Shown here one piece after another: positions 7,932 to 16,620 of a stretch of 64,000 nt of DNA; positions within the stretch are counted from its first letter, which is position 1, and the number at the start of each line of letters is the position of its first letter. The DNA is from Rhodobacteraceae bacterium QY30. Lineage in GTDB: Bacteria; Pseudomonadota; Alphaproteobacteria; Rhodobacterales; Rhodobacteraceae. The position numbers and the translations under genes are program-made. Location: NCBI GenBank assembly GCA_002356635.1, contig CP023454.1:2030501-2094500 (forward strand), given 5' to 3'. A model generated the notes under the pieces. It made no database searches, was not told the origin of the DNA, and saw nothing but the letters and a program-made list of their open reading frames with translations.

Positions 7932-8987
7932 TCACGCCCGCACCGCGAGTGTTTCCAATGCCCTCTGCCGATCCAGCGCGCCCACCAGAAGACCGTTCCT
8001 GTCGGTCACGGCGATAGTCACCGGGCCGTTTGAGATGATCTTTGCTGCGATCTCCGCAATCGTTTCATCCGCGCGGACCGAAACTCCGGATGCCGCGACC
8101 GGACCGGCCTGCATCAGCGATCCCACGCGGATCACCCTTGCCGGAGGCACCTTCGCGACGAAGCGTCGGACATAGTCGGTCGCGGGACGCGTCACCAGTT
8201 CCTCTGGGGTGCCGATCTGGATGATGCGGCCCCCCTCCATGATGGCAATCCGGTCGGCAAGGCGGATGGCTTCGTCCAGGTCATGGGTGACGAAGATGGC
8301 GGTGCGGGACTGTTCGCGCTGCAAGCGCTGCACCTCGTCCTGGAGGTCGGTGCGAATCAGGGGGTCGAGCGCGGAAAAGGGTTCGTCGAGGAACCAGAAC
8401 TCGGGGTCCGTCGCCAGCGAACGCGCGATCCCCACGCGCTGTTGCTGTCCACCCGAAAGCTGCGACGGCAGACGGTCCTCACGCCCGGTCAGGCCGACAA
8501 GATCGACCAGTTCGCGCGCCCGCGCCTCGGCCCTGGTCCGATCCATTCCCTGCACCTCCAGCGGAAAGGCGATGTTGCCCACCACACTGCGGTTCGGCAG
8601 CAGGGCAAAGTGCTGGAACACCATGCCCATCTTCCGCCGCCGCAGATCCGCCAATGCCTTTTCCCCCAGGGTCAGGATGTCCTGCCCGTGAAGGGCGATA
8701 CGGCCTTCAGTCGGTTCGATCAGCCGGGTCAGGCAGCGCAGCAGCGTGGACTTGCCCGAGCCGGAAAGGCCCATGATCACGAAGACCTCGCCGCGTCGGA
8801 TGTCGAAGCTGGCATCCTGCACGGCGCCGACCAGATGATCGCGCGCCAGGGCCTCGGCGGTCCGGTCCGCGGGGGCGCGGTTTCGGAAGGCGCTGGCGCT
8901 GGCGCCGAACACCTTCCATACGCCTGAGACGGAAAGAACGACTTCGGCGGTGCTGCGGATCTGGGCCGCCTTGGAACGGTCAGACAT
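7932..8987 (-). CDS. proV: Betaine/proline-type ABC transporter ATPase with CBS region
   Basis: The 351-residue ATPase belongs to the ProV/OpuAA group. The Walker A motif is GLSGSGKST (about residue 73), the signature is LSGGQQQRVGIARSLA and Walker B is FWFLDEP. After residue 275 it has a short CBS-type region, which in this family senses ionic strength. The first eight bases overlap the end of the permease gene, so it is the last gene of a binding protein - permease - ATPase operon. Confidence 0.9.
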   Translation of the reverse strand: MSDRSKAAQIRSTAEVVLSVSGVWKVFGASASAFRNRAPADRTAEALARDHLVGAVQDASFDIRRGEVFVIMGLSGSGKSTLLRCLTRLIEPTEGRIALHGQDILTLGEKALADLRRRKMGMVFQHFALLPNRSVVGNIAFPLEVQGMDRTRAEARARELVDLVGLTGREDRLPSQLSGGQQQRVGIARSLATDPEFWFLDEPFSALDPLIRTDLQDEVQRLQREQSRTAIFVTHDLDEAIRLADRIAIMEGGRIIQIGTPEELVTRPATDYVRRFVAKVPPARVIRVGSLMQAGPVAASGVSVRADETIAEIAAKIISNGPVTIAVTDRNGLLVGALDRQRALETLAVRA

Positions 8988-10965
8988 GGGAACTCCGGTC
9001 CTGTTGTGTGGCGCGCGCCGCGGCGGCCTTCAGAAGTGTGTCGATGATCAGGGCAAGGCAGGCCACGCAGAGCCCTCCCACGATCCCCGGCCCCGCGAGG
9101 CCCTGCGACAGCGAGGTGAAGACCTCCTGCCCCAGTTCCCGCGTTCCGACCAGGGCCGCGATGACCAGCATCGACAGCGCCATCATCACCGTCTGGTTGA
9201 CCCCCAGAAGCAGCGTCGGCAGCGCGCCGGGCAGGCGGACGTAGCGGAAGGTCTGCCACCGGGAGCAGCCGGCCATGGCGGCGGCCTCCACCCGTTCGGA
9301 CGGGACATGGAGCATACCGTCGATGCCGTAGCGCACCGCGGGCGCCACCGCGTAGGAGACAATGGCGATCAGGGCCGAAAAGTCGCCGTTCCGGAACAGC
9401 ATCACCGCGGGCAGCAGGTAGACAAGTGTCGGCAGGGTCTGAAGCGTGTCCAGAAAGATCTGCACCGCCTGCTGCGTCCTGGGGCGAGAAGCTGCCCAGA
9501 TGCCGAAGGGAAAGCCAATGGCCAAGGACACCAGAACGGAAAGCAGCGTCAGGTAAAGCGACCCCATCGCAGCGGCCCAATACCCAGTCACCACGATGAA
9601 CAGCGCCAGCGCCGCAACGGTCATGGCTGCACGTACCCCGCCCAGAATCCAGCCTGCGATTGTGACAGTCGCCACGACGACCGGCCAGGGCAGAAGCTGC
9701 ATCATATCCCGGATCGGATTCATCACGTAAAGCAGCGCGAAGGTCCGCAGCGCCTCCAGCGGATCGTAGAAACGCTGGTTGACGAAGGATACGGCATCGT
9801 TCAGCGGCGCGGCCACGCTGATCGTCCAGGCTTTCGGCCAGATGGCAAGCGCGGGGACCAAAAGGCTGAGCGCGGTCGGGATCAGGACAAGCGCCCCGGC
9901 AATCAGCAGGTCGCGCCCGAAACGGCCCTTTCGCAGACCGGCCGACTGCTTGCGGGCCAGCGCCTGCGTCAATCGGTCAAGCAGCACGGCAAGGACCACG
10001 ATGGCCATGCCCGCCTCGAACGCCGCGCCGAAGTCCAGACGGCGAAGCGCGCGCAGGACATCATAGCCCAGGCCCCCCGCCCCGATCATCGAAGCGATGA
10101 TGACCATGTTCAGCGTCATCATCACCACCTGGTTCAGCCCGATGGCCAACCGCGGCATCGCGACCGGCAGTTCGACCTTCCAAAGGGTCTGGCGGCGCGA
10201 ACAACCGGTCATCCGTGCGAGATCCATCGTGTCCGGCGGCACCGATTGCAGCGCAAGAACCGTCGCATGAACCATCGGCGGCATCGCATAGGCGACAGTC
10301 GCGAACAGCGCCGCGCTTGGACCGTAACCGAACAGCAGCAGCGTCGGCAGCAGGTAGGAAAAGATCGGGACGGTCTGCATGACGTTCATCACTGCCCGCA
10401 CCGTCGGCTCGATCCCGGGCGAACGATGGGCACGGATGCCGAGCATCAGGCCAAGGATCAGCGCGGCGAGCACGCAGAACAGGACCGAAGACAGCGTCAT
10501 CATCGCCGAGGTCCAGAGTCCGAAGGTGGCGATGTAGGTCCCCGCCGCTATGGTGAACAGCCCCAGCCGCCACCCCGCCAGCCGCCCAGCCAGAAGTGCC
10601 GTCGCCAATGTCACACCCAGCCAGCTTGCCGGAGGGAGAATCTGCTTCTTGTTGAAACCGGCGCCCGATATCCAACCCTCGGCCAAAAGCTTCTGCAACG
10701 CCTCGATCGGCCATTGCGCCGACGCCGCAAGCGCCCGGGTCACGTCCGACAGGGACAGCCCGCCGATGGCGGCATCCCGGACCAGCCAGTTCATTGCCGC
10801 ATCGACCCATTCCGACACCGGCAGAAGCGGCGCGTCGGGGGACCCGGCCAGACGGGCGGGCAGCAGGAATGCCGCCAGGACGGCAATCAGGATCGCGCCG
10901 CCTGTCCAGAGTGCCCGCGGTCCAAGGACCGGGTGGCGGGTGTGGGAGGAAGTATCTGTCATCAT
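8980..10965 (-). CDS. proW: Betaine/proline-type ABC permease, two MetI domains fused in one chain
   Basis: The 661-residue membrane protein contains two complete inner-membrane permease domains in tandem. Each has the MetI-type coupling segment: 'MTGCSRRQTLWKVELPVAMP' with GLNQVVMMTLN in the first half, and 'MAGCSRWQTFRYVRLPGALP' with GVNQTVMMALS in the second. ProW alone is usually 280-400 residues and works as a homodimer; here both half-sites are in one polypeptide. The start at 10965 (or 10962, ATGATG) was chosen because the upstream extension overlaps the binding-protein gene and a GGGAACGG site precedes it. Confidence 0.88.
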   Translation of the reverse strand: MMTDTSSHTRHPVLGPRALWTGGAILIAVLAAFLLPARLAGSPDAPLLPVSEWVDAAMNWLVRDAAIGGLSLSDVTRALAASAQWPIEALQKLLAEGWISGAGFNKKQILPPASWLGVTLATALLAGRLAGWRLGLFTIAAGTYIATFGLWTSAMMTLSSVLFCVLAALILGLMLGIRAHRSPGIEPTVRAVMNVMQTVPIFSYLLPTLLLFGYGPSAALFATVAYAMPPMVHATVLALQSVPPDTMDLARMTGCSRRQTLWKVELPVAMPRLAIGLNQVVMMTLNMVIIASMIGAGGLGYDVLRALRRLDFGAAFEAGMAIVVLAVLLDRLTQALARKQSAGLRKGRFGRDLLIAGALVLIPTALSLLVPALAIWPKAWTISVAAPLNDAVSFVNQRFYDPLEALRTFALLYVMNPIRDMMQLLPWPVVVATVTIAGWILGGVRAAMTVAALALFIVVTGYWAAAMGSLYLTLLSVLVSLAIGFPFGIWAASRPRTQQAVQIFLDTLQTLPTLVYLLPAVMLFRNGDFSALIAIVSYAVAPAVRYGIDGMLHVPSERVEAAAMAGCSRWQTFRYVRLPGALPTLLLGVNQTVMMALSMLVIAALVGTRELGQEVFTSLSQGLAGPGIVGGLCVACLALIIDTLLKAAAARATQQDRSSHV

Positions 10966-11027
10966 CCGTTCCCATCGACAGGATGCCGGTCCGTCCGGCA
11001 CCCCGTCTGGTTTCAGGTGCGTTCCGG

Positions 11028-11981
11028 TCAGTTCGCCGCGCAGGCAGCCCAATCCCGCCATTTGGCTTCGTTGGCCTTCGCCCATTCCATGGCCACGTCT
11101 TCAACCGTGCGGCCGTTCACGTCGACCTCGTAAACCAGCTTGCCGACCTCATCGCCGTCCATGGTGAACTTGCGGGTGATGTCATAGGCGCAGGGCCAGA
11201 TCTTTTCCCCTTCGGCCCAAGCCATCTTCTTGATCCAGCCCTGCGGCTTGCCGCAATCGTACGCCATGTCCTTGTTCAAGCCCCAGGACGGATCGCTGTA
11301 GCAGGCTTCCTCATAGGGCGGGAATTCGACGAACTTGCCGTCATAGACCGAAGGCGCCCAATGCGGCTTGTAGACCCAGAGCAGGATCGGCGCCTTGCGT
11401 TCGTAGGCAGCGCGCAGCTCGGCGAACATCGCGGCATCGGTGCCCGCATGAACCACCTCGAACGGCAGATCCAGCGCCTTGATGCGTTCTTCGTCAAAAC
11501 CGCCCCAGCTGACGGGCGCCCCAAGATAACGGCCCTTGGGCGCGGTTTCCGGGGCGGCAAAGGCTTCGGCGCAGTTTTTCAACGCGGTCCAGTCCGGCAG
11601 CCCGGGACACAGCTCCTCCATGTAGGATGGATACCACCAATCCTCGCGTGCCTTGGGACCAAGTTCCCCCATATCCAGCACTTTTCCCGTCGCGACCGAG
11701 GCGTTGAACGCCTTGTCCTGCGTGGTCTGCCAGGTTTCCAGCGCAATGGTCAGGTCGCCGTTCTCGAACCCCGGATAACGGGCGCTGTCGTCGGCGATCA
11801 CCTTTTCAACCGTATAGCCGAAGGTGGAGAGGATGATGTTCAGAATTTCCGTATCTACCAGCGACGAGGTCCAGTCCGCCTGCATCAGCTTGATTGGCTG
11901 GTCCGATTCCGGTTCGAACGCCTGCGCCGTGCCCCCCAGCAGAAAGGCGGCCAGCGTTGCTGCGGCAAATGTTTTCTTCAT
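11028..11981 (-). CDS. proX: Betaine/choline-type ABC transporter substrate-binding protein
   Basis: The 317-residue protein has a signal peptide (MKKTFAAATLAAFLLGGTAQA) and the OpuAC fold. It is rich in tryptophan and tyrosine blocks such as WWYPSYMEE, PVSWGGFDEE and PILLWVYKPHW, as expected for an aromatic box that binds quaternary ammonium. The ligand could be glycine betaine, proline betaine, choline or hydroxyproline betaine; the sequence alone cannot decide. The ATG at 11981 follows a GGGAGG site. It is the first gene of the transporter operon, 25 bases after an SDR gene. Confidence 0.88.
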   Translation of the reverse strand: MKKTFAAATLAAFLLGGTAQAFEPESDQPIKLMQADWTSSLVDTEILNIILSTFGYTVEKVIADDSARYPGFENGDLTIALETWQTTQDKAFNASVATGKVLDMGELGPKAREDWWYPSYMEELCPGLPDWTALKNCAEAFAAPETAPKGRYLGAPVSWGGFDEERIKALDLPFEVVHAGTDAAMFAELRAAYERKAPILLWVYKPHWAPSVYDGKFVEFPPYEEACYSDPSWGLNKDMAYDCGKPQGWIKKMAWAEGEKIWPCAYDITRKFTMDGDEVGKLVYEVDVNGRTVEDVAMEWAKANEAKWRDWAACAAN

Positions 11982-12006
11982 GGTCTTCCTCCCTGTCATT
12001 GTTCTT

Positions 12007-12813
12007 TCAGCCTTTGGCATACCAGCCGTTGTCGACGTAAAGCGCCGTTCCGTTCACGAAACTGGCCTCATCCGTGGAAAGCCACAGGGCTGCCGCCGCG
12101 ACTTCCTCGGGTTCGCACAGGCGACCCTGGACGGCATTCAGGCTGCTGTCGCTCCAGCTTTGTCCCAGGCCGTCCAATTCGTCGATCTCGCGCAGGCCGT
12201 GCGCCGTCTTGACGAAGCCCGGACAGACCGCATTGGCGCGGATCCCTTCGTCGCGATATTCGGCCGCGATCGAGCGGGCTAGTTGCAGGACCGCACCCTT
12301 GGTCATGCAGTAGATGCTTTCCAGCGCGAATCCCTTTTCCCCGCCGATGGACGAGGTGATGACGATGGACCCGCCGCCGTTCCGGCGCATCTGGGCCACC
12401 ACCTCGCGGCAGACGATGAAGGACGAGCGGACGTTGATCGCCATCAGGCGATCATAGTCTTCGTCTGTTGAGTCATGCAGCGGCTTCACAATGATGGTTC
12501 CGGCGTGGCTGAACAGCGTATCGACCGGACCCCAGGCGGCGTTGACCTGTGCCAGCGCGGCCCGGACGGTGTCGCTGCGGGTCACGTCGGCCTCGATGAA
12601 CATGACTTCTCGACCGAGGCCTTTCTGTTCCGTCTCCAGGGCGCGGCCTGCGTCCGTCGCAATGTCGAAGACGGCAACCTTCGCTCCGGCTTCGGCGAAC
12701 ATCTGCACCGCGGCCCGCCCCATCCCATTCGCCCCCCCGGTGATAATCGCGGTCTTGCCGGCAAGGCGTCCCGCGAGCGGCACCTTCGCTTTCGGGGTGA
12801 TGTCGTCCTTCAT
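12007..12813 (-). CDS. SDR-family oxidoreductase (1)
   Basis: This 268-residue short-chain dehydrogenase has the cofactor motif TGGANGMGR near residue 26 and the catalytic Tyr/Lys in YCMTK. The usual NNAG motif is FSHAG here. An Asp after beta-strand 2 (FDIATD) suggests NAD preference. It is a paralogue of the SDR at 13612, which has NHAG and the same QGR(L/I)CEPEEVA tail. The start follows GGAGGC by five bases. A perfect palindrome lies just upstream, so it is likely the first gene of a unit that continues into the betaine transporter. Confidence 0.85.
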   Translation of the reverse strand: MKDDITPKAKVPLAGRLAGKTAIITGGANGMGRAAVQMFAEAGAKVAVFDIATDAGRALETEQKGLGREVMFIEADVTRSDTVRAALAQVNAAWGPVDTLFSHAGTIIVKPLHDSTDEDYDRLMAINVRSSFIVCREVVAQMRRNGGGSIVITSSIGGEKGFALESIYCMTKGAVLQLARSIAAEYRDEGIRANAVCPGFVKTAHGLREIDELDGLGQSWSDSSLNAVQGRLCEPEEVAAAALWLSTDEASFVNGTALYVDNGWYAKG

Positions 12814-12835
12814 GCTGCCTCCGGCCGATTGGATC

Positions 12836-12858
12836 AATGGTATGGGTTTTATACCATT
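12836..12858 (-). promoter_or_regulatory. Palindromic operator candidate, upstream of SDR (1)
   Basis: This is a perfect inverted repeat, AATGGTAT - 7 bases - ATACCATT. It lies 23 bases before the SDR start codon and 52 bases after the stop of a GntR gene. FadR/FCD GntR proteins bind TNGTATACNA-like palindromes. A 9-base piece (TTTATACCA) recurs at 14386-14394 before the second SDR. Confidence 0.6.
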
Positions 12859-12909
12859 ATACTCAACCTGAGTCTGTCAAGCACTGGCTGCGAAAAAATG
12901 CGTCCCACC

Positions 12910-13608
12910 TCAGGCGGCCGAGCGCGTCATTTCACGGATGGTCGTCCAAAGCTGGTCGTTCAACGCGCGGGCAGCTGCTTCGGCCCCTTCCGCGTCCTCG
13001 GCATTGATCGCGGAAAACAGGGCGGAAAAACCGTCGATGGCCGCCTTGTCCCCCTGCCCTGCATGACGATAGGGCAGAAACAGGTCGGCCATCGCGTCTT
13101 CAATGGCGCGGGCCATCAGCGGATTGCGGGACGCCTCCGCGACGGCCAGCAAGAACAGCGTTTCAGCCTGCTTGCGCTCCGGCCCGCTACTGGCGTTCTG
13201 CATCATTGCCAGCGCATCTCGCATCCGCTTGAGTTCGGCGGGATTTCTGCGCTCCGCAGCAAAACGGGCCGCGGCGGCATGGTTGATCGTAAGGAATTCC
13301 GCGACCCGCATCGTGGCAGCCGGCGCCCGAGAGATCCGGCGCAGGGCGAGGCTGGACAGCCGGTCGATATCCGATACGAAAGGACCACCCTGCGCGCCCC
13401 GGCGGACCTGGATATACTGGCTTTCCTCCAGGACCCGCAGCGCCTCGCGCAGCGTCACGCGGCTGATTCCGAACCGGTCCGAAAGCTGACGCTCTGCCGG
13501 AAGGCGTTCTTCGGGCAGCAGAAGACCGGCATGGATCTGACGTTTGATCGAATCCACGGCTAACCCATAGGTGGCGCGTGGCTCAAGTGGTCGCATCCCC
13601 CAGAGCAT
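12910..13608 (-). CDS. GntR-family (FadR/FCD subfamily) regulator
   Basis: The 232-residue regulator has an N-terminal winged helix with PAERQLSDRFGISRVTLREAL and RRGAQGGPFV in the wing. An FCD ligand-binding domain follows, with EAEASRNPLMARAI-like helices (FLLAVAEASRNPLMARAI). The start could also be ATG 13596. It follows the SDR stop at 13612 by three bases and so is co-transcribed with the upstream catabolic genes. It probably controls the palindromic sites next to it. Confidence 0.85.
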   Translation of the reverse strand: MLWGMRPLEPRATYGLAVDSIKRQIHAGLLLPEERLPAERQLSDRFGISRVTLREALRVLEESQYIQVRRGAQGGPFVSDIDRLSSLALRRISRAPAATMRVAEFLTINHAAAARFAAERRNPAELKRMRDALAMMQNASSGPERKQAETLFLLAVAEASRNPLMARAIEDAMADLFLPYRHAGQGDKAAIDGFSALFSAINAEDAEGAEAAARALNDQLWTTIREMTRSAA

Positions 13609-13611
13609 GGG

Positions 13612-14376
13612 TCAGACCGCCGTGAAGGTGTTATCGACGAATATTTCCGCTCCATTCACGAAGCTGGAGGCGTCAGAGGCCAGGAACAGGGCGACTTCCG
13701 CCACTTCTTCGGGTTCGCAGATGCGCCCCTGCATGGCATTGACATCGCTTTCCGAGGCGAAAACACCATAGTTCCGCAACTGTGCGATCTCGTGCTCGCC
13801 ATGCTGGGTGCGCACGAAGCTGGGGCAGATCAGGTTACAGCGGATTCCCTGATCCCGGTATTCGACCGCAATGGCGCGGGCCATCTGGTGCATCGCGGCT
13901 TTGGACGCACAATACAGCGCCTCAAGATGGGTGACGGCACGGACGCCGGTGGTGGAGGTGAAGATCAGCGTTCCCTTGCCCCGCTCCAGCATCTGCGGCA
14001 GCACAAGCCGCGTCATCAGGAATGCGGACTTGGCGTTGTTGTCCATCAATTCATCCCACTCCGCCAAGGTGCAGTCGAGGAACGGTTTCACCAGGATGAT
14101 GCCGGCGTGATTGAACAGGACGTCGACCCGGCCAAGATGCGCGCAGGCGGCTTCATAAGCCAACCCTGCCCCCTGGACCGTCGAGACATCGGCACAGACG
14201 GCCCCGATTTCGAACCCCGCCTGGCCCAGTTCATCCTTCAGGGCGCTTGCAGCATCCCCATCGCGGTCGGCGATGAAGACCCGCGCGCCTTCGCTGACGA
14301 AAAGGCGCGCGCTGGCGGCGCCTCCGCCTTTCGCGCCGCCGGTGATCAGGACCGTTCTGTTTTCCAATCGTTTCAT
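13612..14376 (-). CDS. SDR-family oxidoreductase (2)
   Basis: This 254-residue SDR has TGGAKGGGAAS as an unusual glycine motif (TGxxxGxG shifted to TGGAKGGG), NHAG instead of NNAG, and YCASK as the active-site Tyr/Lys. FIADRDGD after strand 2 suggests NAD binding. It is closest in the window to SDR (1). ATG 14376 has no good ribosome site, and a TTTATACCA half-site lies only 10 bases upstream, so regulator binding could also hinder translation initiation or transcription start. Confidence 0.83.
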   Translation of the reverse strand: MKRLENRTVLITGGAKGGGAASARLFVSEGARVFIADRDGDAASALKDELGQAGFEIGAVCADVSTVQGAGLAYEAACAHLGRVDVLFNHAGIILVKPFLDCTLAEWDELMDNNAKSAFLMTRLVLPQMLERGKGTLIFTSTTGVRAVTHLEALYCASKAAMHQMARAIAVEYRDQGIRCNLICPSFVRTQHGEHEIAQLRNYGVFASESDVNAMQGRICEPEEVAEVALFLASDASSFVNGAEIFVDNTFTAV

Positions 14377-14385
14377 GGACTGAAG

Positions 14386-14394
14386 TTTATACCA
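14386..14394 (-). promoter_or_regulatory. Operator half-site candidate before SDR (2)
   Basis: TTTATACCA is identical to one arm of the palindrome at 12836-12858, in the same position relative to a paralogous SDR gene. The second arm is degenerate here. Confidence 0.4.
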
Positions 14395-14432
14395 ATAATA
14401 GGCAAAACTCAAACAACCCCGAACGTGATCTT

Positions 14433-15815
14433 TCAGACGAAGACCCGCCCCAGCGCCTGGTCGATGGCGCCGATGATCGCGTCGATATCATCGCGCGTCG
14501 CGATCAGTGCAGGCGACAGGCAAAGCGTGTTGTTCAGGCCGGGGATCGAGCGGTTGGTCGCGCCGATGATGACGCCCTGCGCCATGCAGTCCGCGACCAC
14601 AGCCTGCACCAGTCTTTCGTCCACCGGCTCTTTCGTTGCACGGTCGGCCACCAGTTCGGCCCCCAGGAACAGGCCCTTGCCGCGCACATCGCCGATTACC
14701 TTGTGCTTTTCCATCAGCGCCTGAAGCTTCGACAGGCAGTAGTCGCCCATCGCCACGGTGTTGGCGAGCAGCCCCTCGTCCTCGATGATCCGCATGTTTT
14801 CCAGCGCCGCCGCCGGGCCGGACGTGCATCCGCCAAAGGTCGAGATGTCGCGGAAATAGCTCATCGGATCGGTCGGGTTGTCCTTGAACATCTGAAACAC
14901 CCGCTCTGTGGTGACAGTGCAGGAAATGGCGGCGTAACCGCTGGCCACCCCCTTGGCCATGGTGACGAAATCGGGCTGGATGCCGTAGTGCTGGTAGCCG
15001 AACCAGGTTCCGGTGCGACCGACACCGCAGACGACCTCGTCGATGGCCAGCAGGATGTCGTATTGCCGGCAGATCTCCTGCACGCGCTGCCAATACCCCG
15101 CCGGTGGCACGATCACGCCGCCGCCAGCGGTGACGGGTTCCAGGATCAGGCAACCGATGGTGTCGGGGCCTTCGCGCAGGATCACCTCTTCGATGGCGTC
15201 GGCGGCGCGCTGGCCATAGTGTTCGACATCCCATTGCGCCCGGTATTCCAGGCAATGCGGCACCATCACGAAGCCTTCGGGATAGGGACCGTATTGCAGC
15301 GCCCGCTGCGCCTGGCCCGACGTCGCCAAGGCCGCGATGGTCGTGCCGTGGTAGTCTCTTTCACGGTAGAGGATCTTCCACTTCCTGCCGCCATGGTGCC
15401 GGTGCGCGATCTGGCGCACCATCTTGTAGACCTTCTCGTTCGCCTCGCTGCCCGAGTTCGAATAATAGACCCGCGACAGGCCCGGCATCTTCTCGATCAG
15501 CTTCTCGGCAAAGACAGCACCCGGCACAGATCCTGCGGCCGCCGCGAAGTAATTCATCTTCACAAGCTGGTCGCGCACCGCATTGGCGATGCTTTCGCGC
15601 CCATAGCCCACATTCACCGTCCAGACCCCGCCTGAAACCGCGTCGATATGTTCTTTGCCCTTCGCGTCCCAGACCCGCAGGCCCTTGCCTTCGACCATCA
15701 CACGGGGGTCGACGGTTTCATAGGGCTTGTGCTGGCTCAGGTGGTGCCAGACATGGGCGCGGTCGGCCGCGACCACTTCGGAAATATCGTTGAAACGCGC
15801 GCCATGCTCGGTCAT
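14433..15815 (-). CDS. Class III omega-aminotransferase, taurine/beta-alanine--pyruvate type
   Basis: The 460-residue PLP enzyme is a class III transaminase closely resembling taurine--pyruvate aminotransferases of Rhodobacterales. It starts VAADRAHVWHHLSQHKPYET and carries GVWTVNVGYGRE. The PLP lysine is Lys288 (TMAKGVASGY) and the cofactor Asp is 259 (AIDEVVCGVG). It transfers an omega-amino group to pyruvate. No sulfoacetaldehyde gene is nearby, so the real donor is open. In this operon a gamma- or omega-amino intermediate is a reasonable alternative. An AAGGAA site precedes the ATG. Confidence 0.87.
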   Translation of the reverse strand: MTEHGARFNDISEVVAADRAHVWHHLSQHKPYETVDPRVMVEGKGLRVWDAKGKEHIDAVSGGVWTVNVGYGRESIANAVRDQLVKMNYFAAAAGSVPGAVFAEKLIEKMPGLSRVYYSNSGSEANEKVYKMVRQIAHRHHGGRKWKILYRERDYHGTTIAALATSGQAQRALQYGPYPEGFVMVPHCLEYRAQWDVEHYGQRAADAIEEVILREGPDTIGCLILEPVTAGGGVIVPPAGYWQRVQEICRQYDILLAIDEVVCGVGRTGTWFGYQHYGIQPDFVTMAKGVASGYAAISCTVTTERVFQMFKDNPTDPMSYFRDISTFGGCTSGPAAALENMRIIEDEGLLANTVAMGDYCLSKLQALMEKHKVIGDVRGKGLFLGAELVADRATKEPVDERLVQAVVADCMAQGVIIGATNRSIPGLNNTLCLSPALIATRDDIDAIIGAIDQALGRVFV

Positions 15816-15857
15816 TGCAGGTTCCTTGGGGTGGGGTGTGAAGGGCCGAAAAAGGGA

Positions 15858-16610
15858 TCAGGCGACGGCTTGGGCGCCGGTGATCTCGACAAGCGATCCG
15901 CACATGAAGGCGGCCTCGTCCGATGCCAGGAAGGCCACCAGCGCAGCGACCTCGTCGGGCCTGCCGATGCGTCCGAAGGGCACGAGCTTGTCCAGGTCGG
16001 CGATTGTCCGTCCCGACCGGGTCACCCCCGCTTCCAGCATCGGGGTGTGGATTTCGCCGGGGCAGACGGCGTTCACGCGGATCTTCTGGCCCGCGTAGTC
16101 GCGCGCAAGGTTCTGGGTGAAGCTTGCGACCGCAGCCTTGGTCACGTTGTAGGCGATATGGTTCGGCGCGGGGTGCAGCCCCCATTGCGAGGCGGTGTTG
16201 ACGATGGCCCCGCCCCCGGCCGCGATCATGTGCGGCAGCGCCGCCTGACAGGTGTGGAACATCGCATCCACATTGACCGCAAAGGACAGCCGCCAATCTT
16301 CGGGCGTCAGCGACAGAAGCGGCCCGCGCCGGTTGATACCTGCGTTGTTGCACAGGACGTCGATCCGGCCTTCGTGCGCCATCACATCGGCAACGACCAG
16401 GCGGCACCCTTCGGCGGTTGCGATGTCGGTCGCGACGGCACGGGCCCGACCGCCGCCGGCGCGGATCGCAGAGGCGGTGGCCTCTACCCCATCGTCCTTC
16501 ACATCCGTCACGACGACGTTCGCGCCTTCTTCGGCGAAACGGGCGGCAATGGCCGATCCGATCCCGCCCGCTGCCCCGGTGACGATCACCGTCTTATTCT
16601 GAAACCGCAT
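15858..16610 (-). CDS. SDR-family oxidoreductase (3)
   Basis: The 250-residue classical SDR has TGAAGGIG at residues 11-18, NNAG near 89, and catalytic YNVTK with Ser in NTASQWG. VTDVKDD after strand 2 suggests NAD. The YxxxK region reads AYNVTKAAVASFTQ. It is one of four SDRs in this minus-strand gene group, and the reaction is not clear from sequence. It is 11 bases downstream of SDR (4). Confidence 0.85.
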   Translation of the reverse strand: MRFQNKTVIVTGAAGGIGSAIAARFAEEGANVVVTDVKDDGVEATASAIRAGGGRARAVATDIATAEGCRLVVADVMAHEGRIDVLCNNAGINRRGPLLSLTPEDWRLSFAVNVDAMFHTCQAALPHMIAAGGGAIVNTASQWGLHPAPNHIAYNVTKAAVASFTQNLARDYAGQKIRVNAVCPGEIHTPMLEAGVTRSGRTIADLDKLVPFGRIGRPDEVAALVAFLASDEAAFMCGSLVEITGAQAVA

Positions 16611-16620
16611 CTTTCGCCCC

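Noticed and set aside
8950-11133. 727-codon open frame on the plus strand
   Set aside because: It is antisense to the betaine-type ABC permease and ATPase genes, has Arg/Gln/His-rich low-complexity composition and no family likeness. High GC keeps the frame open.
14433-15815. Firm assignment as taurine--pyruvate aminotransferase
   Set aside because: Sequence style fits, but no sulfoacetaldehyde acetyltransferase or taurine transporter is nearby, so the substrate is left open.
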